DNA of 10,126 nt from Baffinella frigidus (Eukaryota; Cryptophyceae; Cryptomonadales; Baffinellaceae): contig MU646990.1 in the NCBI GenBank assembly GCA_026770585.1, forward strand, positions 237,770 to 247,895. Direction: 5' to 3'. Positions 1 through 6,305 of the stretch are shown here, piece by piece (position 1 is the first letter of the stretch; the number at the start of each line of letters is the position of its first letter). The position numbers were made by a program, and so were the translations under genes. The notes below the pieces were generated by a model. The model made no database searches. It worked only from the letters and a program-made list of their open reading frames with translations, and had not been told where the DNA came from.

Positions 1-506
1 AAAGCAAAAGTGGAACCTCTGTTAACTTAAGAAGTAACAGTGGAATCTCGTGGTACACAGGGGGACGTGACAAAGCGATGGCGGGAAATCTCTTTTTGAG
101 GTTGACGACGACGCAAACCGGGCAACAAGTCGTTTTTGCCCATTGAAGCCGCGCGATTTCGCGTTGATTAAACAGGACGATTCGCGAAATCCTGGCATGC
201 TTTTGCTCTTTAAAACGTTGTTGCATCCTAACCGGTACAATTTTAAAGTCCTTTGATTCGAAACGGCCGTGTATATGCCCCCTTGACCGAGCCAATTCAA
301 AAAGGATCCTCTCGTAGATGGACGCAACCCAAAAAATGATGAAGGTTGCGTATGGGGTTTCAGGTTACGGGCACATCACTGTCCAAACAGCCAAAATTGG
401 CTAATAAATGTCGATTGCAAACGTGTGTACCTGGAGGTATCCACGTCCTTACTTGTTTCTTGTCAGCAAGTCAGCAAGCGCCCCGAAAGAAACGGGATTT
501 GGTCGC
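1..506. other. Left flank, no supported gene
   Basis: No convincing gene is visible. The longest open frame (minus strand, 22-327, 101 codons) has no recognisable domain and biased, non-protein-like composition, so it is not called. The short sequence GGGACGTGAC near 63 recurs upstream of gene B near 5811-5829, a weak hint that the ancestral duplicated segment extended further left and has since decayed. Nothing else stands out. Confidence 0.5.
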
Positions 507-826
507 AAGGTCACGCACACCGTCCGTCAATTCAGCGAATTGAATTCATGTTGTCACGTCCCGGTTGTTTATCGTCCGTCTATTCACGGTTACTACAGGA
601 GGGCCCGATCACGATGGCAATCACGGTCGGCAGAGTTTGAACAAGACAGCTTCGTGCAGCGTGACGTCAGCGTGACCTGATTGAGGATCGCATGAGATTT
701 GCCTCGGGAACCGCTTCCGGTCGTAGGATTGGGAGTCACTTGCACCCTCACAAATTGAGTCCCGCCCACTTGCTGACACTTGCATCAACAACACCCCTCT
801 TCAGACACAGCTTCCTGCACCGCTCA
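507..826 (+). promoter_or_regulatory. Upstream region of gene A (duplicated promoter segment)
   Basis: This stretch aligns in patches with 6019-6305 upstream of gene B. Shared blocks start at AAGGTCACGC and include the words CCGTCCGTCAATTCAG, ATCGTCCGTCTATTCA and AGCGTGACGTCAGCGTGACC. Preservation of separate words in a drifted background is what retained regulatory sites would look like, although patchy decay of a recent duplication would give the same picture. No TATA box is obvious. The open frame runs upstream of 827 to an in-frame ATG at 692, but that extension is not matched in copy B, so 692-826 is treated as leader rather than coding sequence. Confidence 0.55.
662..669. promoter_or_regulatory. 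CRE/bZIP-type palindrome TGACGTCA upstream of gene A
   Basis: An exact TGACGTCA octamer lies 165 bp upstream of the gene A start codon, inside the longer conserved word AGCGTGACGTCAGCGTGACC that is repeated upstream of gene B. TGACGTCA is the classical full-site for CREB/ATF-type bZIP factors. Binding here is inference. The support is exact conservation in both copies while neighbouring bases have diverged. Confidence 0.45.
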
Positions 827-1345
827 ATGGCGCCCTCTTCGCCCACCGACGCCGCGACGCGCAAGCCCTCGCACCTGAACCTCGTCATCGACGGGATCCG
901 CAAGAAAGACGCCGAGATTCGCCCGAAGATCCTCGCCAGACGACTCTCGTCCGCGGACACCTCCACCATGGAGCGGTCTGCGCCCGCGTCGCCTGGTGCG
1001 TCGAAAATCGAGGTGTGGGCACCGGTGACAGACATGGACGAGGGCAGCGTGGAGCGCCCAGAGGGCATTTGCGGGCTCGACGAGTGGGATCTCGAGGAGG
1101 CAATGATCGAGCTGGAGGACGCGGGCAAAACCGACTGGAACGGGGCTGAGGAACGCGAGCGCGCCTACCATTTCCTCGACGACAACATCTCATGGCAGAA
1201 CCAAGCCTTCCCCCAAAGGCAAGGGCAACACGCCAAGGCTTCGCAGGGAACTGCCGCTTGGGGCTTCGATCTCTATGACGACGACAACGCTACGCCGGCA
1301 AGCCATTTTGAGGACGATGCGGTGGGCATCTGGTGGTCGCCTTAA
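827..1345 (+). CDS. Gene A: acidic 172-aa protein of unknown function
   Basis: I do not recognise this family. It is an intronless frame of 172 residues. The start at 827 is chosen because copy B begins at the same codon in the same CTCAATGG context and similarity to B's upstream frame is lost before it. Visible parts: a low-complexity Ser/Ala N terminus (1-16); a basic, helix-prone stretch (17-41, NLVIDGIRKK to ILARRLS) ending in RRLS, a basophilic-kinase-type site; a Ser/Pro linker (41-60); and an acidic Trp-rich half with WAPVTDMDEG (64-73), a predicted acidic helix GLDEWDLEEAMIELEDAG (83-100), SWQNQAF (122-128) and FDLYDDDN (147-154), ending GIWW. There is no signal peptide or membrane segment, so a soluble cytosolic or nuclear protein is likely. 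A C-to-A change makes TAA at 1343-1345; without it the frame would end at TGA 1358-1360, five codons later, as in copy B. Partner binding or regulation is only a guess from composition. Confidence 0.72.
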   Translation: MAPSSPTDAATRKPSHLNLVIDGIRKKDAEIRPKILARRLSSADTSTMERSAPASPGASKIEVWAPVTDMDEGSVERPEGICGLDEWDLEEAMIELEDAGKTDWNGAEERERAYHFLDDNISWQNQAFPQRQGQHAKASQGTAAWGFDLYDDDNATPASHFEDDAVGIWWSP

Positions 1346-1560
1346 GGCTCTAGCGTCTGATGTGATGGTAGAGGTAGACGCGACGCGGGCCGCTAGCGAA
1401 GCTTGTGAACAATGAATCCGCATTCTGTGCATCTTCCTTGTCGATGATCTCGCCTGTACACGGACATCTTCCTTCCATCGTTCCCTGGGCGAAACAGAGG
1501 GATGTGTCACTTGTGCTGACGTCCATCCAAGTGCCCAGCAGCTCGCTGCTGCGCCCCGCA
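1346..1560 (+). other. 3' flank of gene A, part of the ~1 kb duplication
   Basis: The sequence matches 6840-7012 downstream of gene B closely, with clear indels: copy A has an extra ~22 bp around 1426-1450 (before CTGTACACGGAC) and about 5 extra bp in the run CAGAGGGATGTGTCAC. A second TGACGT half-site lies near 1518, also present in B. Homology to B fades after about 1555. This is probably 3' UTR plus flank. No AATAAA signal is seen. Confidence 0.6.
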
Positions 1561-1579
1561 CCAGCTGACTGGACCACCA

Positions 1580-1630
1580 GAGAGATTGATCATTTATTGC
1601 CAAACAACCAGCGTCAGCGCCACACATGCT
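1580..1630 (+). repeat. Subtelomeric-type 51-bp repeat, inverted partner at 2487-2537
   Basis: Compared by eye with the reverse complement of 2487-2537, 46 of 51 positions agree, including the unbroken core CAACCAGCGTCAGCGCC. This copy lies just past the gene A duplication. Its partner sits inside the telomere-like array, so the two regions share ancestry. Confidence 0.8.
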
Positions 1631-1745
1631 CGACGCATTGTGCCACTACTGTACCCCGTGTCGGCCGCTGATGCGAGTATTTTTTGGGTGAATTCTAACT
1701 CCACCTCCTACATTGGAGCACCAGCATTTCCGAGGTTGGGCGGTA

Positions 1746-1862
1746 CAGGGGTACCTCGCTCATAAGAAACCGACCCCCCCTAGGACCCTACAGTAGGACC
1801 ATGCCTATGGCCCTACGGTGGTCCTAGGGGGGGGGCGGTTTCTTATGAGCGAGGTACCCCTG
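1746..1862. mobile_element. M1 palindromic element, copy 1 (MITE-like)
   Basis: A 117-bp near-perfect palindrome with arms CAGGGGTACCTCGCTCATAA and the reverse complement ending GGTACCCCTG. The arms continue inward through a C/G homopolymer run and CCTAGGACCCTAC-type sequence to the centre near 1804. The flanks are TA on both sides, compatible with a TA target duplication. It has no coding capacity. Structure and copy number (four full copies here) fit a non-autonomous foldback/MITE element, and the superfamily cannot be fixed from the termini alone. Confidence 0.8.
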
Positions 1863-1896
1863 TAGCCAAGCGTCGGTCACCCCTCTCAATCTCATA

Positions 1897-2001
1897 CGCA
1901 AACACTTACAATATAAACTGGAATAATCTTTAATAGTAATATTAAAGCAGACGTGTAGTAATTTTGATAGAAATCCAGTTTATAAATTACAAGTGTTTGC
2001 G
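1897..2001. repeat. AT-rich 105-bp inverted-repeat element
   Basis: The arms CGCAAACACTT and AAGTGTTTGCG are perfect complements and the pairing extends, with small gaps, through ATAAACTGGA / TCCAGTTTAT. The centre holds a smaller hairpin CTTTAATA...TATTAAAG (about 1928-1947) and the word GTGTAGTAATT (1953-1963). The base composition is much more AT-rich than the flanks, and this with the terminal pairing suggests an inserted MITE-like element. No target duplication is clear. Confidence 0.65.
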
Positions 2002-2028
2002 TGCGAAATCCGCACACGTGGCCTAGAG

Positions 2029-2214
2029 ACCCTGAACCCTGAACCCTAGACCGAGGCTTGTCACCTGTCCGACCGAGGCTCACAAACCCTATCCTGAACC
2101 GTAAACCTTCAAGTGTCGACCCTAAAAACTAAAAACACTCAACCCCAAACCCTAAACCCTAAACCCTGAAACCTAAACTCTGAACCCTAAGCCCTAAGCC
2201 CTAACCCCTAAACC
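2029..2214 (-). repeat. Telomere-like block T1, C-rich (CCCTAAA orientation)
   Basis: Degenerate CCCTAAA/CCCTGAA units, interrupted at about 2052-2086 by a short unique piece containing ACCGAGGCT twice. The last ~50 bp are the cleanest. Divergence of the units shows this is an old interstitial array, not an active chromosome end. Confidence 0.85.
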
Positions 2215-2218
2215 TTTT

Positions 2219-2479
2219 GGTGTTTGGGGTTGGGGGTTGGTTGGGGTTTGGGGTCTGGGGATGACGGTTTGGAGTTTGGGTCTTAGGTTCCTTTAGGTCC
2301 TTTTGAGGGTTGAGGGTTGAGGGTTGGGGGTTGAGGGTTGAGGGTTAAGGGTTGAGGGCTGAGGGTTGAGGGTTCAGGGTTCAAGGTTCAAGGTTCAAGG
2401 TTCAAGGTTGAGGGTTGAGGGTTGAGGTTTGAGGGTTGAGGGTTGAGGGTTGAGGTTTGAGGGTTGAGGGTTGAGGGTC
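2219..2479 (+). repeat. Telomere-like block T2, G-rich (TTGAGGG variant)
   Basis: Polarity flips within about 5 bp of T1. The block is dominated by TTGAGGG rather than TTTAGGG, with a TTCAAGG sub-run near 2378-2407, so variant units were amplified locally as homogeneous sub-blocks. Many GGG runs in close spacing make this strand a strong candidate for G-quadruplex formation. Confidence 0.88.
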
Positions 2480-2486
2480 AATGCAC

Positions 2487-2537
2487 AGCATGTGCGGCGC
2501 TGACGCTGGTTGCTTGGCAATAGATTACCAATCTCTC
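2487..2537 (-). repeat. Inverted 51-bp copy of the gene A downstream sequence
   Basis: This unique-looking island inside the G-rich array is the reverse complement of 1580-1630 with five mismatches. Telomere-like repeat abuts it on both sides, so it reads as a subtelomere-to-telomere boundary trapped in the array. Confidence 0.8.
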
Positions 2538-2538
2538 G

Positions 2539-2694
2539 AGGGTTTAGGGGTGAGGCCTCGGGGTTCCGGGTTTAGGGTTTAGGGTTTAGGGTTTGGGGTT
2601 GTATGGGTTTCTGTTTTTGGTGTACGGCTTAGGGGTTAGGGTTTGGGGTTTGGGGTTTGGAGTTAGAGGTTGAGGTTTTAGGGTTTAGGGCTCA
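2539..2694 (+). repeat. Telomere-like block, G-rich (TTTAGGG/TTTGGGG)
   Basis: Continuation of the G-rich polarity after the 51-bp island. Here the units are closer to canonical TTTAGGG (several in a row near 2569-2598) with TTTGGGG variants, unlike the TTGAGGG-rich block to the left. The two G-rich blocks therefore have different histories. Confidence 0.85.
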
Positions 2695-2718
2695 AAGGGG
2701 TATCTAATACCGCTGTAA

Positions 2719-2829
2719 CGGAGCACCCGTGAACCTTTAGGTCCTTTAGGTTCTTCGAGCTCCCAACATAGGCGGACACCGGAACTGGTTCTGTAGAAAG
2801 GCCATGCTTCCTTGAACACGGGTGCTCCG
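2719..2829. mobile_element. R1 repeat copy 1 framed by perfect 13-bp inverted repeats
   Basis: CGGAGCACCCGTG at 2719-2731 is the exact reverse complement of CACGGGTGCTCCG at 2817-2829. Between them lies R1 (about 2734-2812), which also occurs at 4072, 5226 and 7837 without these 13-bp ends. The arrangement could be a small transposon that carries R1, or a later foldback. Read on the minus strand, R1 keeps a frame containing RTSSGVRLCWELEEPKGPKG, also recognisable in the other copies. Confidence 0.65.
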
Positions 2830-2900
2830 AAATCGGTCGGTCTTTTTTTTGAAAATTTCCGGCTGGACAGAGCGTCGGTCACCTCAATCCGAACTTGTGG

Positions 2901-3437
2901 CCTGAATCCTGAACCCTAACCCCTAAACCCTGAACCCTTAGCCCTAAACCCTGAACCCTTAACCCTAAACCCTAAACCCTAAGCCCTACACAATAAACCA
3001 TCAACCCGAAACCGTAAACCGCAAACCGTGAACCCTAAACCCTCAAGCCTGAACCCTAAGCCCTAAACACTAAAACTCAAACCCTAAACCCTAAACCCTA
3101 AAACCGGAAACCTTAACCCTCAACCCTACGCCCTAAACCCCAAACCCCAACCCCTACTTTAAACCCTAAACCTTAAATCCGAAACCCGAAACTCGAAACC
3201 CTAACCCTGAATCCCCAAACCCTAAAACCTAGATCCCAAACCCCACACCCTAAACCCTGAACCCTAAACCCTGAACCCGACACCCTGCACCCTAAACCCC
3301 AAACCCTAAACCTTAAACCATTAACCCTAAAACCTTAAACCCTAAACCCTCAACCCTAAAAGCTAAACCCTAAACTCTGAACACTAAACCCTAAACCCTG
3401 AACCCTGAACCCCAAACCCTAAACCCTCAACTCCAAA
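2901..3437 (-). repeat. Telomere-like block T3, C-rich, longest array (~540 bp)
   Basis: Many CCCTAAA units with CCCTGAA, CCCTCAA and CCCCAAA variants. It carries no gene. Opposite polarity to the preceding G-rich block, with only ~200 bp (R1 copy 1 and flank) between them. Confidence 0.9.
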
Positions 3438-3653
3438 CGATAACACCCTGTAGACACCCAAGCGATCTCAAAAAAGTCAAGGGGGCTGGAGCCTCTGCAC
3501 TGGAGAGCTCAACGCGATCCGGAAGCAAAAATGCTTTTTCTTCAGTCCTTTCTGCGTGTCGTTTGGCTATGTTGGGAGAAATTAAAACCTAAAGGACCTA
3601 AAGGATGGTGGTCCCTCGGCTCCCTGCCAGAGTTCTTGATCAAAGACATCCCA
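3438..3653. repeat. Array-junction repeat R3 (copy 1) and an inverted R1 fragment
   Basis: The piece CGATAACACC to TCAAGGGGGCTGG (3438-3490) recurs at 3726-3778, an offset of 288 bp, and in both places it directly follows the end of a CCCTAAA block. At 3565-3605, TATGTTGGGAG ... AACCTAAAGGACCTAAAGG is an inverted fragment of R1. 3606-3647 (GGTGGTCCCTCGG to ATCAAAGAC) resembles 3775-3815. No gene is supported. Confidence 0.6.
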
Positions 3654-3725
3654 ATCCCTAAACCCTAAACCTTAAACCGTAAACCGTAAATCCTAAACCC
3701 CAAACCCCAAACCCTAAACACCAGA
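3654..3725 (-). repeat. Telomere-like block T4, C-rich, short
   Basis: About ten units of CCCTAAA, CCGTAAA and CCCCAAA. Its right end passes into the second R3 copy exactly as T3 passes into the first. Confidence 0.85.
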
Positions 3726-3815
3726 CGATAAAACCTCACACCCTTCGCCAGCGATCACACAAGTCAAGGGGGGCTGGTGGTTCTTTGTCTCCTTGCCAGA
3801 TTCCTTGGTCCAAGA
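3726..3815. repeat. R3 copy 2
   Basis: Second copy of the array-junction repeat, sharing CGATA...AGCGATC...AAGTCAAGGGGG with 3438-3490 and CCTTGCCAGA...CAAGAC with 3606-3647. An open frame covering 3777-3998 crosses from this repeat into the next inverted repeat and is not considered a gene. Confidence 0.55.
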
Positions 3816-3912
3816 CAGGGGATACCCAGTTATGCATCAGTCGGGTTGACAGAATATCCTCAAGTCGACATGTTGGTTTTTGTGGTACAAATTCGTCCAC
3901 TTGAGAGCGGGA

Positions 3913-4075
3913 AAGATCTCATCCCGGCGAGTATTTCTAAGAAATACGATTTCGGGGATCTCCGATTCGATTTGCAACAAATTACTACACGGACGTGACT
4001 GAAAATGTCCGGTGTGTAGTAATTTTCGTTGCCAGGATCGTATTTCTCAGAAATACTACCCAGGATGAGATCCTT
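3913..4075. repeat. ~160-bp imperfect inverted-repeat element
   Basis: The outer arms AAGATCTCATC / GATGAGATCC are followed by AGTATTTCTAAGAAATACGAT paired with its near-complement ATCGTATTTCTCAGAAATACT, and an inner pair AATTACTACAC (3980-3990) / GTGTAGTAATT (4014-4024). Each half also holds its own small hairpin (TATTTCT.AGAAATA). Its right end abuts R1 copy 2. It is likely a decayed foldback element. The inner GTGTAGTAATT word is shared with the AT-rich element at 1897-2001. Confidence 0.7.
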
Positions 4076-4180
4076 TAGGTCCTTTAGGTTCTTCGAGCTC
4101 CCAACATAGGCGGACACCGGAACTTGTTCTGTAGAAAGGCCATGCTTCCTTTCGGATCACATCAAGCCCCCCTGTACAGA
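4072..4180. repeat. R1 dispersed repeat, copy 2
   Basis: Most complete R1 copy, from TTTAGGTCCTTTAGGTTCTT to CCCCCCTGTACAGAG. It shares the core CGAGCTCCCAACATAGGCGG and the 3' part CTTTCGGATCACATCAAG with copies at 5226-5323 and 7837-7942. The minus strand has an uninterrupted frame of about 30 codons with the motif RLCWELEEPKGPKG. Confidence 0.8.
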
Positions 4181-4231
4181 GGTCTCAACCATCGAGGCGT
4201 GGGCTCGCGAGGAAACTAACCGCCCCTGATT

Positions 4232-4290
4232 AGTTCAGGGTTTAGGGTTTTGGGTTGATGGTTTAGGATCCTACATGTAGGGATTAGGGT

Positions 4291-4329
<39 letters not shown>

Positions 4330-4409
4330 GGGTTTTGGGTTGAGGGTTCAGGGTTGAGGGTTTAGGGTTGAGGGGGTTTGGGTTTAGGGTTCAGGGTTTA
4401 GGGTTTAGG
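4232..4409 (+). repeat. Telomere-like block T5, G-rich
   Basis: TTTAGGG and a homogeneous run of TTGAGGG (about 4286-4330). A 12-bp perfect palindrome CCTACATGTAGG sits at 4270-4281 near its start. It ends only ~23 bp before a C-rich block of opposite polarity. Confidence 0.88.
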
Positions 4410-4432
4410 CTCCATGAACTCTAAACTCAAAT

Positions 4433-4719
4433 AAACCCTAAACCCTACACCCTGAACACTGAACCCTGAACACTGAACACTGAACCCTGAACCCTGAACC
4501 CTAAACCCCTTCAACCCTAAACCCTAAACCCTCAGCCTTGAACCCTAAACCCTAAACCCTAAACCCTAATAAACCCTAAACCCTAAACCCTGAACCCTAA
4601 ACCCCAAACCCCTCAACCCTGAACCCTAAACCCTCAACCCTCAACCCTCAACCATCAACCTAAACCCTGAACCCTAAACCCTAAACCCTAAACCCCAAAC
4701 GCTAAACCCCAAACCCTGT
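4433..4719 (-). repeat. Telomere-like block T6, C-rich
   Basis: Canonical CCCTAAA runs mixed with CCCTGAA and CCCTCAA. The order G-rich T5, ~23-bp spacer, C-rich T6 is the orientation produced when two chromosome ends are joined. Confidence 0.9.
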
Positions 4720-5225
4720 CTGACAGTTGCAGCACCTAGGATCCCTCGGCCTACGGTAGGAGGTCCCAGGCAATGCCGTATGCCTAATACATGTAACTAG
4801 GATCCTACGAGCTCGTACCCCATTTTCAGGTGCTTTGGTGCTTTATTTTACACTCACATCGAAGGTCACGCCCACCTCACTCTTGAGGAGTTGGGAACGA
4901 TCTACGGGTGAGCTCCCCGACCCACCTATGCAGGTTTGGCCGAGCCTCTTTTCTTTTCTCTACCCCCCCCCCCCCCCCCAAGCACCAAAAAGCCAGGCAT
5001 TTAAACCTTTTCCTATGTGATTTCGTTTTTAATTGTTTAGGATTGATCTGCAGTGTCTTCGTTTAGGTCCTTTAGGTTTTGTTTCTCCCAGCATAGCGCA
5101 GCTACATGCCTTTCAATAGGGAGGATCTGAAAGGGGATATAGGGTGGTTGTTTGGGTGATGTAGGTCCTTGAGGTTCTGGGTGTTCCAGCATAGGAGGAT
5201 TTCGGATCTTGTTCTGTCTTCAGAA
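4720..5225. other. Non-coding spacer with R1 fragments and a 17-C run
   Basis: 4735-4815 is a decayed palindrome (CCTAGGATCC ... ACTAGGATCC) that contains CCTACGGTAGG, the module also found in M1, M2 and R2. A 17-base C homopolymer occupies 4963-4979. 5063-5096 and 5158-5215 are diverged partial R1 copies (TTTAGGTCCTTTAGGTTTT; GTTCCAGCATAGGAGGA). No coding region is supported. Confidence 0.55.
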
Positions 5226-5323
5226 TCTTTAGGTCCGAGCTCCCAGCATAGGCGGACATCGGGACCGGTTCTGCATTCAGGCCATGCTTCCTTTCGGATC
5301 ACATCAAGTCCCCCTGTACAGAA
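5226..5323. repeat. R1 dispersed repeat, copy 3
   Basis: Contains GAGCTCCCAGCATAGGCGG and GCTTCCTTTCGGATCACATC. It lacks the second half of the doubled TTTAGGTCC motif. On the minus strand the R1 frame stays open, with the motif VRLCWEL preserved. Longer plus-strand frames over this copy (5169-5561) are by-products of the repeat. Confidence 0.75.
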
Positions 5324-6018
5324 GATCGCGGCAGAAAACCGGCAGAGTTCCGTTATTTCCCGTTATTGTTTCTTTAGTGCTTTGAGCCGTTTGATTTACA
5401 GTCAAATCCCTTTTTTCCCCATTTTTTTTCCAGCGGATCCGCTGGGATTTGTCCTCTGTCTTACGAGCTCGTACTTGGAGGCTGCGAGTTCCTGTCTGGC
5501 CCCGGTTGTACATCCAAAATGGATCTTCAGAATGGCTCCAATTCCTACGTACTTATCTTAAGGTTTGATGTCCAGGTCACGCAGAAGGGGGTCGGACCAA
5601 TGATTAAAGGTCGCACCGTGTGGTAAAGATCACGAACCTTATCACGTGGGTGAAATACACCCCTATCCATTTCAACCGCGACGTATCTCATTTCCTGGGG
5701 GCCGGATCTCGTTTGAGATAGACGGCTGACCTCCTTATCGAATTTTCTCTCGATTGTTGCTGCGTCTTTTTTAAAGACGTTTCGTGTGTAGATGCGTCCT
5801 TCAGTTGACGGGGACGTGACGGGGACGTGTTAGCGTAATTTAATCGTTAAAATAATTCCTCAGCGTCTCAAAACGTCGGTTTGCCCCCTCGCTACGAGAG
5901 TCGGTTTGCCCCCTCGCTCGTATCCGACCTTTAGGTTGGTCCAAGGGGTATTTTTTTCTAAAAATACCCCTTGGTTGGACGACTTCAAAAAAAATCGGCA
6001 CGTCTCCAGATCACGCGG
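5324..6018. other. Spacer left of the gene B duplication, no supported gene
   Basis: Unique-looking DNA without a credible frame. It contains a small hairpin CGTCTTTTTTAAAGACG (about 5763-5779), a tandem pair of GACGGGGACGT (about 5807-5828), a direct repeat of GTCGGTTTGCCCCCTCGCT (about 5876-5894 and 5901-5919), and a strong stem-loop at 5941-5974 listed separately. Nothing else is recognisable. Confidence 0.5.
5941..5974. repeat. Perfect 15-bp stem-loop CCAAGGGGTATTTTT
   Basis: CCAAGGGGTATTTTT at 5941-5955 pairs perfectly with 5960-5974 across a four-base loop. It lies just left of the boundary of the gene B duplication (6019). It could be a solo hairpin element or a breakpoint-prone palindrome. 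Nothing shows it is transcribed. Confidence 0.7.
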
Positions 6019-6305
6019 AAGGTCACGCATACCGTCCGTCAATTCAGTGATTTGTCGTCACGACTGACAACCCGGTCGTTGATCGTCCGTCTATTCAATG
6101 TTACTGCACAAGAGGCCGATGACGTTGTCACAACACGGTCGACTGACTTTAAACAGACAGCTTCCTGCAGCGTGACGTCAGCGTGACCTTGTTACGGTCG
6201 TAAAAGCTCGTACGAGTTCCTGGGGCGCGAAATTTGTGCATCACTTACACTTGACGTACGCCCACACACGCGCCCCTCTCCAGACACAGCTTCCTGCACC
6301 GCTCA
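6019..6305 (+). promoter_or_regulatory. Upstream region of gene B (duplicated promoter segment)
   Basis: Partial copy of 507-826, with shared words starting at AAGGTCACGC and including GCGTGACGTCAGCGTGACC at about 6170. The segment is ~30 bp shorter than in A and differs most between 6190 and 6270, where B alone has GCGCGAAA (6225-6232), whose complement TTTCGCGC matches the E2F consensus. That single match is weak evidence. Confidence 0.5.
6173..6180. promoter_or_regulatory. CRE/bZIP-type palindrome TGACGTCA upstream of gene B
   Basis: Exact match to the octamer at 662-669, here 133 bp upstream of the gene B start codon and in the same extended word. Conservation in both duplicates is the main reason to take it seriously. 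Confidence 0.45.

Noticed and set aside
22-327. 101-codon minus-strand open frame
   Set aside because: No recognisable domain, no duplicate in the second copy region and unconvincing composition; likely chance.
692-826. Upstream in-frame extension of gene A to ATG 692
   Set aside because: Copy B has no matching extension and similarity in this stretch is patchy, so the conserved ATG at 827 is preferred.
748-1193. Long antisense frames opposite gene A (and 6245-6720 opposite gene B)
   Set aside because: They mirror the GC-rich codon bias of the sense gene and recur in both copies only because the segment is duplicated. The sense frame ends with a shared stop and shows a coherent acidic, Trp-rich protein.
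2029-4719. Active chromosome end
   Set aside because: The repeats are degenerate, occur in both orientations and are flanked by ordinary sequence on both sides, so they are interstitial relics.
5169-5561. 130-codon plus-strand frame
   Set aside because: It is composed largely of R1 repeat copies plus spacer, with no domain; other R1 copies do not preserve this frame.
6225-6232. E2F-type site GCGCGAAA upstream of gene B
   Set aside because: A single 8-bp match not conserved upstream of gene A; expected by chance in GC-rich DNA.
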